A model generated the notes under the pieces. The model made no database searches. It worked only from the letters and a program-made list of their open reading frames with translations, and was not told the DNA's origin. 64,000 bases of DNA from Sipunculus nudus (lineage: Eukaryota; Annelida; Sipuncula; Golfingiida; Sipunculidae), in the NCBI GenBank assembly GCA_026874595.1, contig CM049306.1, forward strand, positions 47,060,019 through 47,124,018. The letters run 5' to 3'. Made by a program: the position numbers and the translations under genes. How positions within the stretch are numbered: position 1 is the first letter of the stretch; each line of letters begins with the position of its first letter. Below are positions 34,940-45,941 of this stretch, in pieces.

Positions 34940-35672
34940 ATAGACTGGCTGGTGTGACTGTAGCAGAATGTCTTTAAAACACATCATTAATCAGGGTTAT
35001 TTCTCTTGAGTCTAGTATATGACAGCACAAACATATTAAATCAAACTTCAATTACTCGACACATTGAGACGAATACTTATCATTTCGAAAAAATACGAGG
35101 CTTCTTATTAAAAACTGTCTTCAGGCCCGTCTTCCCTGACAATATGCGAGCTTGTGTCCATCATGAACACAGGCAGGACAGGGCCGCCTCATATTCACTC
35201 ATCCTGATTCCCAGCCCTCACACTGTCGAGTGATATTGTATACCTCAGTACTTAACGAACAAAGTAAACTGAATCATGCATGGATGAGAGCAGAACCAGG
35301 CCGCTTCACATCCAACCATTACAAACATTACTAAGGCACCATGCAGCTGGATGCATTACTAAGATTAAGAGGGGGCTCTGGAGATTCAGTGCACTCCTCA
35401 TAATCCAGAACAAACTCGTGTTCCTGTGCGAGTTTCATCTGCAAGGGACAAAAACCATCCGTTGCATCTCCACTGCAACTATGTTAGTTAACTTATCTAA
35501 TACGTAACATATCTAAGCACTTATTTAACAAAATGTTTGAGGTGCCTCGGACTCTGGAACCTGCGGCCTCTGCGGGTGGTGCGATGGTCCTTTTCCCCCC
35601 AAGTTGCAGAGCCCGATTCTGAGATTCACTGTCATGGACACCTTTTTCTCTCTCAGCTACCACCTGAGAGCG
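34940..35672 (-). other. Element 3' untranslated/decayed region
   Basis: It lies between the last pol fragment and the polypurine tract. No further domain (no envelope-type frame) is recognised on the minus strand. Confidence 0.5.
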
Positions 35673-36210
35673 TTAGACTTCAGGGTCCGACGTCCATATA
35701 GCTGCCTCTGAGGCATCAGAACCTTCTTGAGCAGAGGGTCCACTTCCTGAAAGGTCTGATTCCTCTGGATCTGATTCCGAATATAGGTTTCCTGTGACTG
35801 GAGAATCCCTGTCAGCATCAGAGTGTCTATCGCTGGCTTCTTCTTGCTCAGGGTTTTGCTCCTTTAAGAACTGGATCCTGGCCCGGTGAAGCCAAAATGG
35901 TAGATGCTTTGTAGGACAAGCCTTCAAGTTATTGTAGTGTATGAAACTGTCGCGTCTTCGGGTCTTCACACAATACAGGGGATGCCTTTTGAAGACAACC
36001 AAGTATGGTCCCTTGTAAACTCACTGTAGCTTTGTGCTTGTGCCCCTTCTTGGTGGTTTTATGTAACTCATATAACAGCTCACCAGGTTCAAACACTCTC
36101 TCACGCGACTTAAGATCATAGTGCCTCTTCTGATAGGCTTGTATCGTCTTCAGATTTTGCCTGACCTGTTCATGGATCTTGATTCGCCTGTCCCTAGGTC
36201 TTTGACCCAC
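35673..36210 (-). pseudogene. Pol C-terminal part: integrase C-terminal domain and tail, frameshifted
   Basis: The segment 35929..36210 encodes VRQNLKTIQAYQKRHYDLKS and FEPGELLYELHKTTKKG. This is the integrase C-terminal module of gypsy-type elements (QKxYYD, then GDLVWLxxxxxKKG). It is followed in another frame (35673..36002) by VVFKRHPLYCVKTRRR and VHYNNLKAC-like residues, the rest of that small barrel, and an acidic Ser/Glu/Asp-rich tail. Frame changes lie near 36190..36210 and 35985..36000. They are most simply indels that inactivated this copy. The family role is binding DNA ends and host DNA during integration. Confidence 0.85.
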
Positions 36211-36866
36211 TGGTTTATGCTACACGCCTGCGAGTCTTTGGTTCCACCAGGTGCTGTGCCAAATATAAGATCCTCGGGTTGGACTACTTCTCTCCCTAGA
36301 ATGACCTGGTTTACCGAGAAACCGGTTGAACTGTTCACCATCGAGTGCGAAGCCATACCTATCATTAGAAGTTCACGCTCCCAATGTTTAACGTTCCCAT
36401 CAATCAGACAACATATCATTTGGAGGAGCGTCCCATTTCGCCTTTCGACCTGTCCGTTGGAGCTTGGGTGGTACGGTCTCGTCCTAGTACGGGCTATATC
36501 CAGCAACTTGCACAGAGATGAGAATATCTGTGATCCAAAATTGGTGCCCTGGTCAGTGTGCACATATTTAGGACATCCAAACGTGCTGACAAAATGCTCC
36601 AGGAACTTGGTGACGCTGGTTGAAGCGGATTGCTCTGGCACTGCAGCACACTCAACCAGCTTGAAGAACTGGTCAATCATCATAACCACGTATTTGTTTC
36701 CTGTCTGACTATCAGTGAAAGAGACTAACACATCTAAATGTACTCTCTCCATTGGATAACCAGTGTGACTAGGTCTTTTCGTGGCCTTCTTATTCTTGTG
36801 GCACAATTCACACGTCTGGCAGTGTAACTTACAATCTTGACTCATCTGGTACCAAATGAAGACCAT
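36150..36866 (-). pseudogene. Integrase core (DD35E), gypsy-class
   Basis: The fragment starts inside the zinc-binding N-terminal domain (CQTCELCHKNK supplies the CXXC pair). Its His pair lies in the preceding pol frame, so a frameshift at about 36842..36866 splits the domain. The catalytic core is intact in sequence. The first Asp is in VHLDVLVSF, the second in VHTDQGTNFGS, and Glu is in SSNGQVERRN, with exactly 35 residues between the second Asp and Glu. In the family it inserts the cDNA copy into host DNA. The frame ends after GTAPG and a short unrelated tail, where the C-terminal domain continues in another frame. Confidence 0.92.
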
Positions 36867-38788
36867 TTCAGTCCTGTGAGCGATTTCTCATAAACAAGGT
36901 GTGCTTTTCTACCGTGGCACATGCTCAAAACTTCTGCTTGCAGGGACCTAGGAACAACGAGGCATGTCCAAGAGCCGGCTGTATCTTCCAACTTGTAGTT
37001 CAGCGCTGGATCTTTAAGCAACAGCTGAGACTTGAGGAACCACAGCCACTTAGTCGCCTGACTGTTCAGATTGAAGTCTGCCTGCGTAGGCATTTCATTG
37101 TAGTCTTGAGATGACAACCATAATATCACTGAACCGATGTCCGGGTCCTGTTCCTGTAACTCAGCAAGTTCAGTTGAAGGGTAATCCTGCACCGGATTGG
37201 GTGGTGCAGCCTCCTTCTCTTGAGAACTTTCCTCACATTGCTGGACTGTCGTGGCAAGTACAATGTGCTTATTAGGCATGGCAAACCAATCACCTGCACC
37301 ACAAACTGCCGAGTCCCAACCCGGCGGCTTGGCTGCCTGAAACTGGGAATCCGGGCTGTCTGAGATGCAGGCATCGAGCTGCCTCACCTCCAATAGCAAC
37401 ACGTCGTCGACATCATTGTGGAAACTCTCCCACAGGTAATGAGCCATGGTGCAGCTCCGGGTACCTCTGCACGGAAGGTGTTCTCCATCGCAGCCAGCTT
37501 GATAACAATTGTACCTGTCCAATAGATCTTGAATACAGGAAAGCGCACCTGCGTTCTGATAGTTCACGCCTGACCGGTGCATAATTACAAAATCAAACTT
37601 TGCCAGCTCCTGAATCAATCTTGTTAACTGTTCCTTGATGAATCTAAATGGCACGAGCCAAGCTAGGCAATTATGATCTGTCTTGACAACGAATCTCCGT
37701 CCCAAAACGTAGTGACTAAAGTGCCGGCAGAATCTCATAATTGCAAGGAGCTCCTTCCGCATGGTGCAGTACCTTCTTTGTTCTGGTGTTAGGACGAAGC
37801 AGCCCAACACTTTTGTTTTCTCAACACTGGAGCCCCCTGTATCCGTCAGTGAAGCTGTTTTGACCGAGTAAGTGCTGAATGGTGGTTCGCTTGCCCAGAC
37901 CAGCAAGGCCGATTCCGAACAAGCCTCACCACCACCCTTGTCCCAATCCCCATTGTTCTGATCTTGTGGGACAATTGTTCCTTCAATCTCTAAGGCAGTG
38001 CCAATACTGACCTCAGCTTCCAGTGTCACATGATGGTCAGAGTAGTTTATCAAACTGAGGAATCCGTCTTCTCTGGTGTAAGCGGTTGACCCAAGGAATC
38101 CTTTCAAGTTTCTGCCGAGGGGGTTCATGATGAATTCAAGGCCATTCATTGCACCTAGCACTGTCATCTTGATTCGAGAAACCGTGTTAGGCGGTATGAT
38201 ATGCCTTCTTCCAGTGGTCACCACATAAACTGGGCACAGCTGTCCATTGTAAGTTTGTTTAAGAGAAGCTAGTACTGTATTTTCTGGCATGAATATAGTG
38301 TTGGTGGCAGAGTTCATGGAACACTCCTTGGCTGTCAGGAATTCTAAGCCCAGCTGGACTGGGTCTGTTATGTCTGCTATATACCACTGCCATTCGTACT
38401 GCTTGTCCCCATGTTCGAATGTTATGCCTTCCCGTTTGACGTCTGGGATAAGACTAGCATCTTTTCCAATACCTTTCAGGTTTACTCGTTTTGTATTGAT
38501 GAGTTCGCCGGCCGGTTTTTTACCAAACAGTTCTTTGCTCAAAATGGACACCTGTGCAGCACTGTCTACTGTTGCATTTGCATTTAATCCATTTAACTCA
38601 AAGGGCACCACCAGTGTGTGCCCTCTACCAAAATTCCCATTTGCTTCAATGGTCACCAGGTCTTGATCTTTCTTTAATTGCTGTAAACCCCAGGTGCAAG
38701 GCTGGGCTCGAATACATTTCCCTTTGCTTTCAGATGGCCATTTAGGAGTCGGGTTGAGTCTTGGCCAGTGGACCCAACCCTTTGGCAT
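36842..38788 (-). pseudogene. Pol N-terminal part: protease and RNase H, reverse transcriptase deleted
   Basis: A 648-codon frame. Residues about 55-150 resemble a retropepsin-like protease, with the active-site block NATVDSAAQVSIL (Asp at about 75; the usual DTG/DSG reads DSA). Residues about 330-415 form the Ty3-type RNase H: LTPEQRRYCTMRKELLAI, then KTDHNCLAWL and HRSGVNYQNAGALS. In that last block the family's Asp (NADALS) is Gly. Between them, where some hundreds of residues of reverse transcriptase with a YxDD-type centre are expected, there is only a linker (about 250-330), so the RT and the start of RNase H were deleted in frame, near 37800..37920. Residues 540-648 lead into the integrase zinc finger. 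The frame is +1 relative to gag, with a 47-bp overlap. Confidence 0.9.
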
Positions 38789-40058
38789 TTAAACCCTGTG
38801 CCGTTTCCTGTCTTGTCTGTGATTTGCTCAGGCAATCTTTTCTGAAATGGCCCTTTTGGTGGCATTTAAAGCAAACTGCTTCTTCAGGTCCCTGGGGTGA
38901 ACGACTGTAACTTGGTGACCTAGATCTTGACCTTGATGGTTCCATCAACCTTTGGAGCATAGATTCTAAATGGCTCATCCTTTCATTGAATTGCTCGTTC
39001 ATTTTATCCATTTGTTCATTCATTCTCATCTCAAATCCAGAACTGCCTGTTGATTCACAGAGTCTAGCAGACTCAAAGTTGGGAGCATCCCTAACACTTG
39101 TGGCCCTGACTGAATGGCTGGTCTCCTCCTCCGAGTCTGGATGACTCTGGAAACTTACCCTGCGGACTGGCAGTGATGACTTGCCATAAATTGCCTTATA
39201 GTTGTTAGCAGCATCTTTCACATATTGCACCGTTTTGTGTAACTTTGTTGGGTTTCTGCACATAGCTGTGGCTGCTGCCTTTTTGTCGAGGCAACCTTTC
39301 AGGAAGTACTCGACCGCTATTTGCTCCACAGTGGATTCTTTTGCTCCGGGGAAGCCGTTCATGACTTGAAATAGGACCTTCTGGCCAAACTCCTCTAACG
39401 TTTGTCTCTCCTCCTGTTTCAAATACTGCAACTCCCTACGAACCGTGATGGGCGCCTCACTAATTTCAAAACGCTTGCTTAGCTTGCGGGTCAAGGTTCG
39501 GTAGTCTGAGTCCAGCCTAAGTTCCCTCACATAGTCTAGTGCTTTACCCGAAAGGCAGTCTAGAAGGCGTTCTGTACGTTTATGACTGGACCATCCATAC
39601 CGTTCTGCATACCTACTGAACTGGTAAATAAAGCTGTCCCAGTTGGCGTTCTCGCCGCCAGAGAAGGTTATTAACTTTGGCGCCTGGGGGCTGCCAGAGC
39701 GACCTGTGTGGGCCCTGTGATGACCACCATGTCTCTCCTCTGAGCTATCTGAACTGGAGCTATGATGGCGGTGCTTAGTGTGCTTTCTCTTCAGACATCT
39801 GTACTCACGATCACTTGAGCTATCTGAACTTTCTGACGTGCTCGAGTTTCCATGATCCCTCCGTCGTCTTCCTGATTGTTTGCAACCCCTAGGCCTGTGA
39901 TCCTCTACAGGGAGATATTCCACATGACGCCTTGGTATATGCTCCCTCGATTGCCCAGACCTTGAGTGTCTCATGGTTTCGTGACTATGTCTCATCTCGC
40001 AGGAAGCTGGTTCCCTGTCTCGAACATGCAGATTGCCCCTTTCTGGTCTCCGTTGCAC
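38742..40058 (-). pseudogene. Gag, main part: capsid region and CCHC zinc knuckle
   Basis: 438 codons directly following an in-frame TAG; the first codon is GTG, so there is no proper start. Numbering from there: an Arg/Ser-rich N-terminal stretch (1-120); a capsid-like gag domain (about 126-300, with PKLITFSGGENANWDSFIYQF); a Glu/Met-rich coiled segment (340-375); Ser-Arg repeats (374-388); and a CCHC knuckle, CFKCHQKGHFRKDC (396-409, CX2CX4HX4C). This is the structural protein that packages element RNA. It ends where the pol frame (+1) begins, so pol would need a +1 shift or reinitiation at the ATG at 38788. Confidence 0.92.
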
Positions 40059-40787
40059 CTAAGATGGGGGCACATCATAGCTATGATAATATGGTTCTTG
40101 ATCATGACAAGGGCCTGCATCCAGATGTTGGCTTGGGTTGCGATTTCTCGTTGTTGAGCGACTTGTGACTAATGACACTCTTGGCCTCCTAGGAGGAGGT
40201 TCACGATGTGGAGATTGGCTGGGGACCTCATGGATAGTGAGCTGGTTGCCCTCCTCGTCTGAGTGGCATGAGTGGCCCATCGTTGAATTTGATGCTGCGC
40301 TGACTGAGCCCACCTGTCTACGTCGGTTAGGTGCATTTGGTGCCAATATGGCAGATGATGGAAACGTATCGGCTATATCCTGTATGGTGTTTGAGGTACT
40401 GTCAGAGCCTCTGGCTTTACTTCTGTTTTTTGTAACATTCCCCCTATACACTCCTTGTTTGGGATGGGCTCGTAACAGCTGACCGATTTCTGGATCACTA
40501 TGGGCTTTCCCATTTATGTCCACATCTGCTGGAGCACTGTCGTCCTCTTGGACGTCAGATCTTTGTTCTGTATTTGAGAAATGCAGTCTCCCCTCTTGAA
40601 CGAGCTGGAGCCATGTTGTGGCCAAGACTCCAGTGTCACCTTCAAGATCGTCTGGACCAAAATCTGGGTTTTCATCTCTGAGCAGGATGATCTCTTTGGC
40701 AGAGTCTTTAGTAAGTATATCAGGCAGATGTTCGGCCATCTGCCTGGCTGACGCCTTACAAACATCTAATCGCTTATGACTAGCCAT
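40059..40787 (-). pseudogene. Gag, N-terminal extension ended by an internal TAG
   Basis: 242 codons from ATG at 40787, in the same frame as the main gag part and separated from it only by TAG (40061..40059). The sequence is acidic and Ser/Pro-rich in its second half (MASHKRLDVCKASARQ at the start; PPPRRPRVS near the end) with no recognised domain. Either the TAG is an inactivating point change (a CAG-to-TAG transition would explain it) or the junction is read through; I favour mutation. Long gag N-terminal extensions are unusual for simple gypsy elements. Confidence 0.75.
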
Positions 40788-42821
40788 TCTTTAACAATAA
40801 GTGAGTACAACAGGCTATAGCAATCACTCCTGCTTCCTTCCTTCACTCGCCCCCTTTATTTTTTAATGCAAGGTGGAGAAAGTAAACAAAGAGCAGGTCT
40901 TACTAGAAACTGTAAATAACTGATTTAATAAGCCAAATATGAAACCGAAATTATATAAGGTTAGTAGCTTAGTGAGCTGGGACAGGTGAAGTTTTCAGCT
41001 GTACCAACTGTTCACGCATATATGTGACATATACAAAAGATATGTAACTGATAAGCTTAAGCACCAAGCCATATGAACAATGAGATTATATACGGTAATG
41101 ACATGAGCACAGTATAGATATAACAGACAGAGATGACTTAGAAATAAACAAATAAATGCAGGCTCCAAGTTTAATGAAAGAGAAAACTTTTGCACAAAAC
41201 TGCAAAAAGCTAATATACTGAAGGGCAAAGGTGATTAGTCTATTAGACAAAATGACTTCAGGTGAGCCCTATGCATTAGAGACTTCCAGAAAAATTAGTG
41301 CCAAACTAAGTGACCTGCAAGAATAAGTCACTGAAAAGGCTAAGGGGCACAATAAATAAATCAGTATGTTTGAGTATGGCTCAGTGAGCAGCTCACTGAC
41401 AGCTAGGGGATCTTTAATGTACTACAAAGACACTGCAAGCTCCCAAAATAATGTCAATAGAAATGTGATTAGTAATCAAGGTAGTAAGTCAATCATTTAA
41501 AGTTACAGCAACTGGCAACTCTCAATGATAAGTGTAGTAAGTTTATAACTGAAAGTAATGAAAACTGGTAGGGAAATACCTTGATGCTTAAGTCATGAGA
41601 CAATGCTGTACTATTATATTATTACTGTTACTTGTTTTTCTGGATTAGTTGTGACAAGGTGTGGTGAAGCAAGGCACAGTAATAAACACAGCTTAAATAT
41701 AGACTATGAGCTGCACAGACTCACTAGTTAAAAGTCTGAGCAACTCGCTTAAATATAAAGCACTTACAAGTGTAGCTACTTACAGTGAGGTCTGTAAGTA
41801 AATGGCAGTGAATGGACCACTGACAGTGAATGTGTATTGCACTGCAAGTATATGTCAGTGCAGATATCACTGACAATGAAAGCCAAATGCAGTGAATTAT
41901 TTTCACTGCAAGTATATGTCAGTGCAAATATCACTGACAGTGAAAGCCAAATGCAGTGAATGATTTTCACTGCAAGTATATGTCAGTGCAGATATCACTG
42001 ACAGTGAAAGCCAAATGCAGTGAATGATTTTCACTGCAAGTGTATGCCAGTGCAAATATCACTGACAGTAAAAGCCAAATGCAGTGAATGATTTTCACTG
42101 CAAGTATATGTCAGTGCAAATATCACTGACAATGAAAGCCAAATGCAGTGAATGATTTTCACTGCAAGTATATGTCAGTGCAGATATCACTGACAATGAA
42201 AGCCAAATGCAGTGAATGATTTTGTCACTGCAAGTATTATGTCAGTGTAAATATTACTGACAGTATGAACAAACTGCAAATTGGTTCAATGAAATTTTTG
42301 GTGTCAGTGATTAGCTGTCACTGAATGCAAAAAAAAACTTGTTTTACAGCAGATGTCCTGGCAGAATACTGGCTATTAGCAAGATAATTGGTAGATTTGA
42401 CAAAAGAGGGAGTAATTTTAATAAAGTAATTAAATTTTGCTTAAGAAGTGAATTTTGAAACTATTTAAATTGACAACAGGTAGGTTTGGTCCCAGAAAGA
42501 CTGATCGTTCATCCACGTGTGCCGCTCCCTCTGATCACGTGATCAGCAGGCAATCTGTTTACTTCAGGTTTAACAAGGCACAGTAATAAATTAAAAAGAG
42601 ATACTGAGTGGCCGAAAGAAAGGTTATATCTAGATATTGTCTGAAGAAGTTATGGGTCGCTTGGACATATAATTCTGCCTGTACAACGGCTGCAGAGCGG
42701 GGTTGTATGCACAGCTGAAAACGCAACCAATACGTTGCGGACAAGGCGGGCGACAATCGAAGTATTGTCGGGGGGGGCGGGGGGGCCCGCTTGAATTTGT
42801 CAAAATTTGACAAAAATATTT
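40788..42821 (-). other. Long 5' leader of the LTR retrotransposon
   Basis: About 2 kb between the primer binding site and the first gag ATG, without a credible frame. CACTG/CAGTG words recur over much of it and condense into the tandem array at 41783..42275. A short GGGGGGGCGGGGGGGCCC block lies at 42771..42788. A leader this long is a likely site for packaging and dimerisation signals, but that is inference. Confidence 0.7.
41783..42275 (-). repeat. 64-bp tandem array in the retrotransposon leader
   Basis: AGCCAAATGCAGTGAAT recurs at 41881, 41945, 42009, 42073, 42137 and 42201, exactly 64 bp apart each time, with partial units on both sides. Every unit contains TTCACTGCAAGTATATGTCAGTG and ATCACTGACAGTGA, that is, closely spaced CACTG and CAGTG words able to fold into hairpins. 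Unit-to-unit differences are few. Confidence 0.95.
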
Positions 42822-42834
42822 ATCTTCGTCGCCA
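42822..42834 (-). other. Primer binding site, tRNA-Ser-like
   Basis: Two bases inside the 5' LTR the minus strand reads TGGCGACGAAGAT. TGG pairs with a tRNA CCA end, and CGACGA.GAT matches the acceptor end of eukaryotic tRNA-Ser(GCT) as I know it, with one mismatch. The match fades after 13 bases. Confidence 0.65.
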
Positions 42835-42836
42835 AA

Positions 42837-43072
42837 TGTAAACTTCAGCGTGAAGCTCACACCAAAATGAAGGTGACAACTCACCCTCAGTCACGTGTCA
42901 CCGGGTCAGTAGCTTGAAATCCGTCGTTAAAGACTTGACCGCACTTGGCTTGCATACTGACTCAGAAACTCGGCAGGTGACCTCTCCTTTTCGCGGTTTC
43001 CATCCCGTCCCTTGGTAAGGTCGCTGGCAGGTCGGCCTGGCTGCACTTCGGCGCAAGTGCATTCCTCTTACA
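42837..43072 (-). repeat. 5' LTR of the gypsy-class element
   Basis: 236 bp, upstream LTR in the element's orientation; should hold the promoter. No clear TATA box is seen on the minus strand, so initiation may be TATA-less. Confidence 0.95.
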
Positions 43073-43960
43073 GTATGTAGAAACATGAAATTAGGTCACT
43101 GTGAGCCACTGTGTGGAAAAGGTCTGCATTTAAGTACCTTGAATGTCAGATGGACACAAACTGTATCCATAAGGCCTAGAATCTTCTGCCGCAAGATCCA
43201 TATGGTTCCAGGCAAATCTCTTTTGAAACCTGAAATTAGGTCATGGTGACCTAATATGCTATACTATGTCAGCTATGAGCCAAAAAATATGAATCTAAGC
43301 ACCAAGACGACAGGGTACAAATTGTATCTATTTTTCTTTTAAACTTCTACTGTAAAATAAGGGAGGTCCTTGGCAAGTCTCCTTTGAATCCTGTAATTAG
43401 GTCTCTTTATCCTTGTAATACATGTCAAATACAGTTAGATAGGGCATAATTTGTATCCTTAAGCCCTTAAATCTTCTAACACAACACAACTTGGCGAATC
43501 CCACTGGAAAGCCGCACGTTACAGGCCAAAAGCATGATTTGAGCACCTTGAACGTCAGATGGGTAAAAAACTTTATGTATTAGGTCTAGGTCCTGGGTAA
43601 AACTCTTTTGATTTTAAAATGAGGTTATAGTGACCTATATTCTGCAAGATAGTGCTAGAAGCATGATTTTTAGCAGTCAAACAGGGCACACATTGTATCT
43701 ATTGGGCCTGGCCTCAACACTTCAGGCCATCCTAACATAACATTCAGGGAAATTACTTGAAATTCTCCTGGGAACCGGAAATAAGGTCATGGTGACCTGC
43801 TACGGACCAGAAACGTGATTTTGAGCACCCAGACAGGTTTCCTTTGGACCTTCCATTGTAAATCCAGGGAGGTCCTTGGAAAGTCTACTTGAGTCCTAAA
43901 ACTAATTACTTAATTCTTAATTATTAGTCACTTAATTATTACAATACATGTCAAAGTACA
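43073..43960 (-). repeat. Tandem array B, right part
   Basis: This continues the array cut by the LTR element. Blocks GAAACCTGAAATTAGGTCA.GGTGACC, GGCCTAGAATCTTCT and GGGCACAAATTGTATC recur at irregular spacings of about 120-165 bp. It is the same family as 3640..5345 in inverted orientation, but with shorter units. Confidence 0.75.
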
Positions 43961-45879
43961 GAATGAAAAAAAAATTATTTCGTCCTTTTACAACATAGTA
44001 CCATTACCCATAGGCTATTCTCACATACGATATATAACATTAATAAAGGCATGAGCACCTAGTCAAATTCAGCTGAGGGTCATGGCCCGTTTTAATGTGG
44101 TTTATTTACCCCTCCCCTAATAATATCAGCAAAAAAATGGCAAATTGTGCTATTCAGGATATAATATAATGAAATATGTTCATGAAAAAAAATATATCAG
44201 CTATATATAGGGTGTTCGAAGTTTTAGTGAGATAAACAAAATGGGTATGACATCATCATTGAAGTGATGACTATAGCAAAGTGAAAGTTTATGAAAGATT
44301 CATTTTGTTCATAAACAAAAGTTTATGAAAGATATTTTGTAAAAAAAATAAGCTATGAGGAAATCACGAAAAACGATGTTTTAGTTGTCAGTTGAGGAAT
44401 GTTAACAAACACATGTAAGGCGTTCAAGGTTCTTACACCCAAACAAACAGCTGCCAAAGTAAAAAGACATACATGTATATTATAAAAAAAAGTATATTCC
44501 AAATGTATTATATGAGTTTGTCCTGAGATTTGTAGATTGTCAAAGAATAAGCAGGTTTAATGGAAAAGTTACAGCTCTCCCAAAAAAGAAGGCAGGTTAA
44601 TATCTTTCGGTGTAAGTCTATAGCAAAGAAGCAACTTGGTTCGTTTCTTTGCCTCTAACCAAACTAACGCAAAAGTTATGTATGGTGTTTGCTGAACATT
44701 TGTACAGAGTTAGGGTAATCAATAGCCCATTAATGTTTGGGAGTAATCAGAATCATCACTATATAATTTCTCTTATATACCATTATGACAAAGGTCCATT
44801 CCTTTATACAACCCGTGTGGAAGTCGCCCATTCGTATGTATTTGTTCCTCTATTCGCTAGGTAAACTCGTGTTAGTGAAGCATGATAGTGTTTATATACA
44901 TGAAACGTATACACGTGGACCAATGACTGATTGTAGGCTCCGACTACTTATCTAGTTTGTAAGGGATTGCAGAACATTGTTTGTTTACAGAATCCCTATT
45001 ATATTTAAGTTGTACTGTAATATGTTTTCATTTTACATGGGTTCATCCCTCCCTATAGACAGCGGATCTTAAAAAAAATGTGTAACCCCCCCCCCCCCCC
45101 CCACCTTTACCATCCCCCAATGGTATTAAAGTCGAAGGGCTTCTTCTTGAACAAACTTAAACACACATGAATTGATTAAAACAATGGATATCATGGAAAT
45201 ATACGTTGCGAATGTATAGAAGTTATTAGAATTATAGCTATTACTTTAACTTTTACAACCCTTGACCAAAAAACAGGTTATGGGTGGCTTGTTTGTATGC
45301 TCACGTTGTGTGTGATTGTTCATGCTAGATGTTGTCATGGCCCAGTAACCACGGGGCACCGGGCATTAGCTTGAGGTTATAATCAGTAAGATAAATCCTG
45401 GGCTTGTTTGCGGTTCCATTTACTAGGCTTGGTCAGTTAACATTACAGTATGGTGCTTATTCAGTAAGTACACTATTTGGAGGAAGTTATTGTATGCTGA
45501 AGCGAAACAGTGCTGCTGCAGTGCTGCTTATGTTTGAGTATTTCATAAGTAGAAAGTCTGACAATCACAACCTCTGATGAGTGAATAAGTGTTGCCACAG
45601 ACAGTGAATAAGGCCGGGTCAATACTCACCAGTATTGCAGTCTAAGCGCTATGGCTTGTACAAATATTGCCGAGTGGGCTTGAAAATCTAATGTTTCTCA
45701 TGTGCAATAAACACCTGCTTAAAATAAATTACAATGGACTAATCTAAAGAGATGTGATAAATTGGTTGTAGTCACGAAATCGCACGACTTTTGTGTTTTC
45801 ATGAACATGAATAGGTTAAATTTGAATGCTACAAGCACGATGGACATTGTGCACATTGTATATTCTATAATTAAAATAT
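43961..45879. other. AT-rich sequence, nothing recognised
   Basis: A poly-C run (about 45087..45103) is the only striking motif. The frames at 44649..44864 and 45762..46103 have no family; the latter is largely a translated TA run. Confidence 0.4.
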
Positions 45880-45892
45880 GCATATATATATA

Positions 45893-45941
<49 letters not shown>
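45880..45941. repeat. (TA)n microsatellite
   Basis: Alternating TA for about 60 bases with one TTTA interruption. Confidence 0.95.

Larger units (their letters stand above)
34690..43072 (-). mobile_element. Full-length, defective Ty3/gypsy-class LTR retrotransposon (8383 bp)
   Basis: Two 236-bp LTRs (34690..34925 and 42837..43072) begin TGTAAAC and end CTTACA in plus-strand view. They differ at four positions, so the insertion is fairly recent. GTAT flanks both ends (34686..34689 and 43073..43076). Coding runs on the minus strand: leader with a 64-bp array, gag (with an internal stop), then pol pieces in the order protease, RNase H, integrase, the Ty3/gypsy order. The reverse transcriptase domain is missing, and pol contains at least three frame changes. 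It cannot move alone, although the LTRs, primer site and polypurine tract remain, so another copy's proteins might act on it. It sits inside tandem array B. Confidence 0.95.

Noticed and set aside
34781-34987. Minus-strand frame with an identical partner at 42898..43086
   Set aside because: It is LTR sequence read through by chance; the identity reflects the two LTRs.
36121-36708. 195-codon plus-strand frame
   Set aside because: It is the antisense shadow of the integrase fragment.
41783-42275. CRISPR-like array (regular 64-bp spacing)
   Set aside because: There are no unique spacers: the whole unit is repeated, inside a eukaryotic retrotransposon leader.
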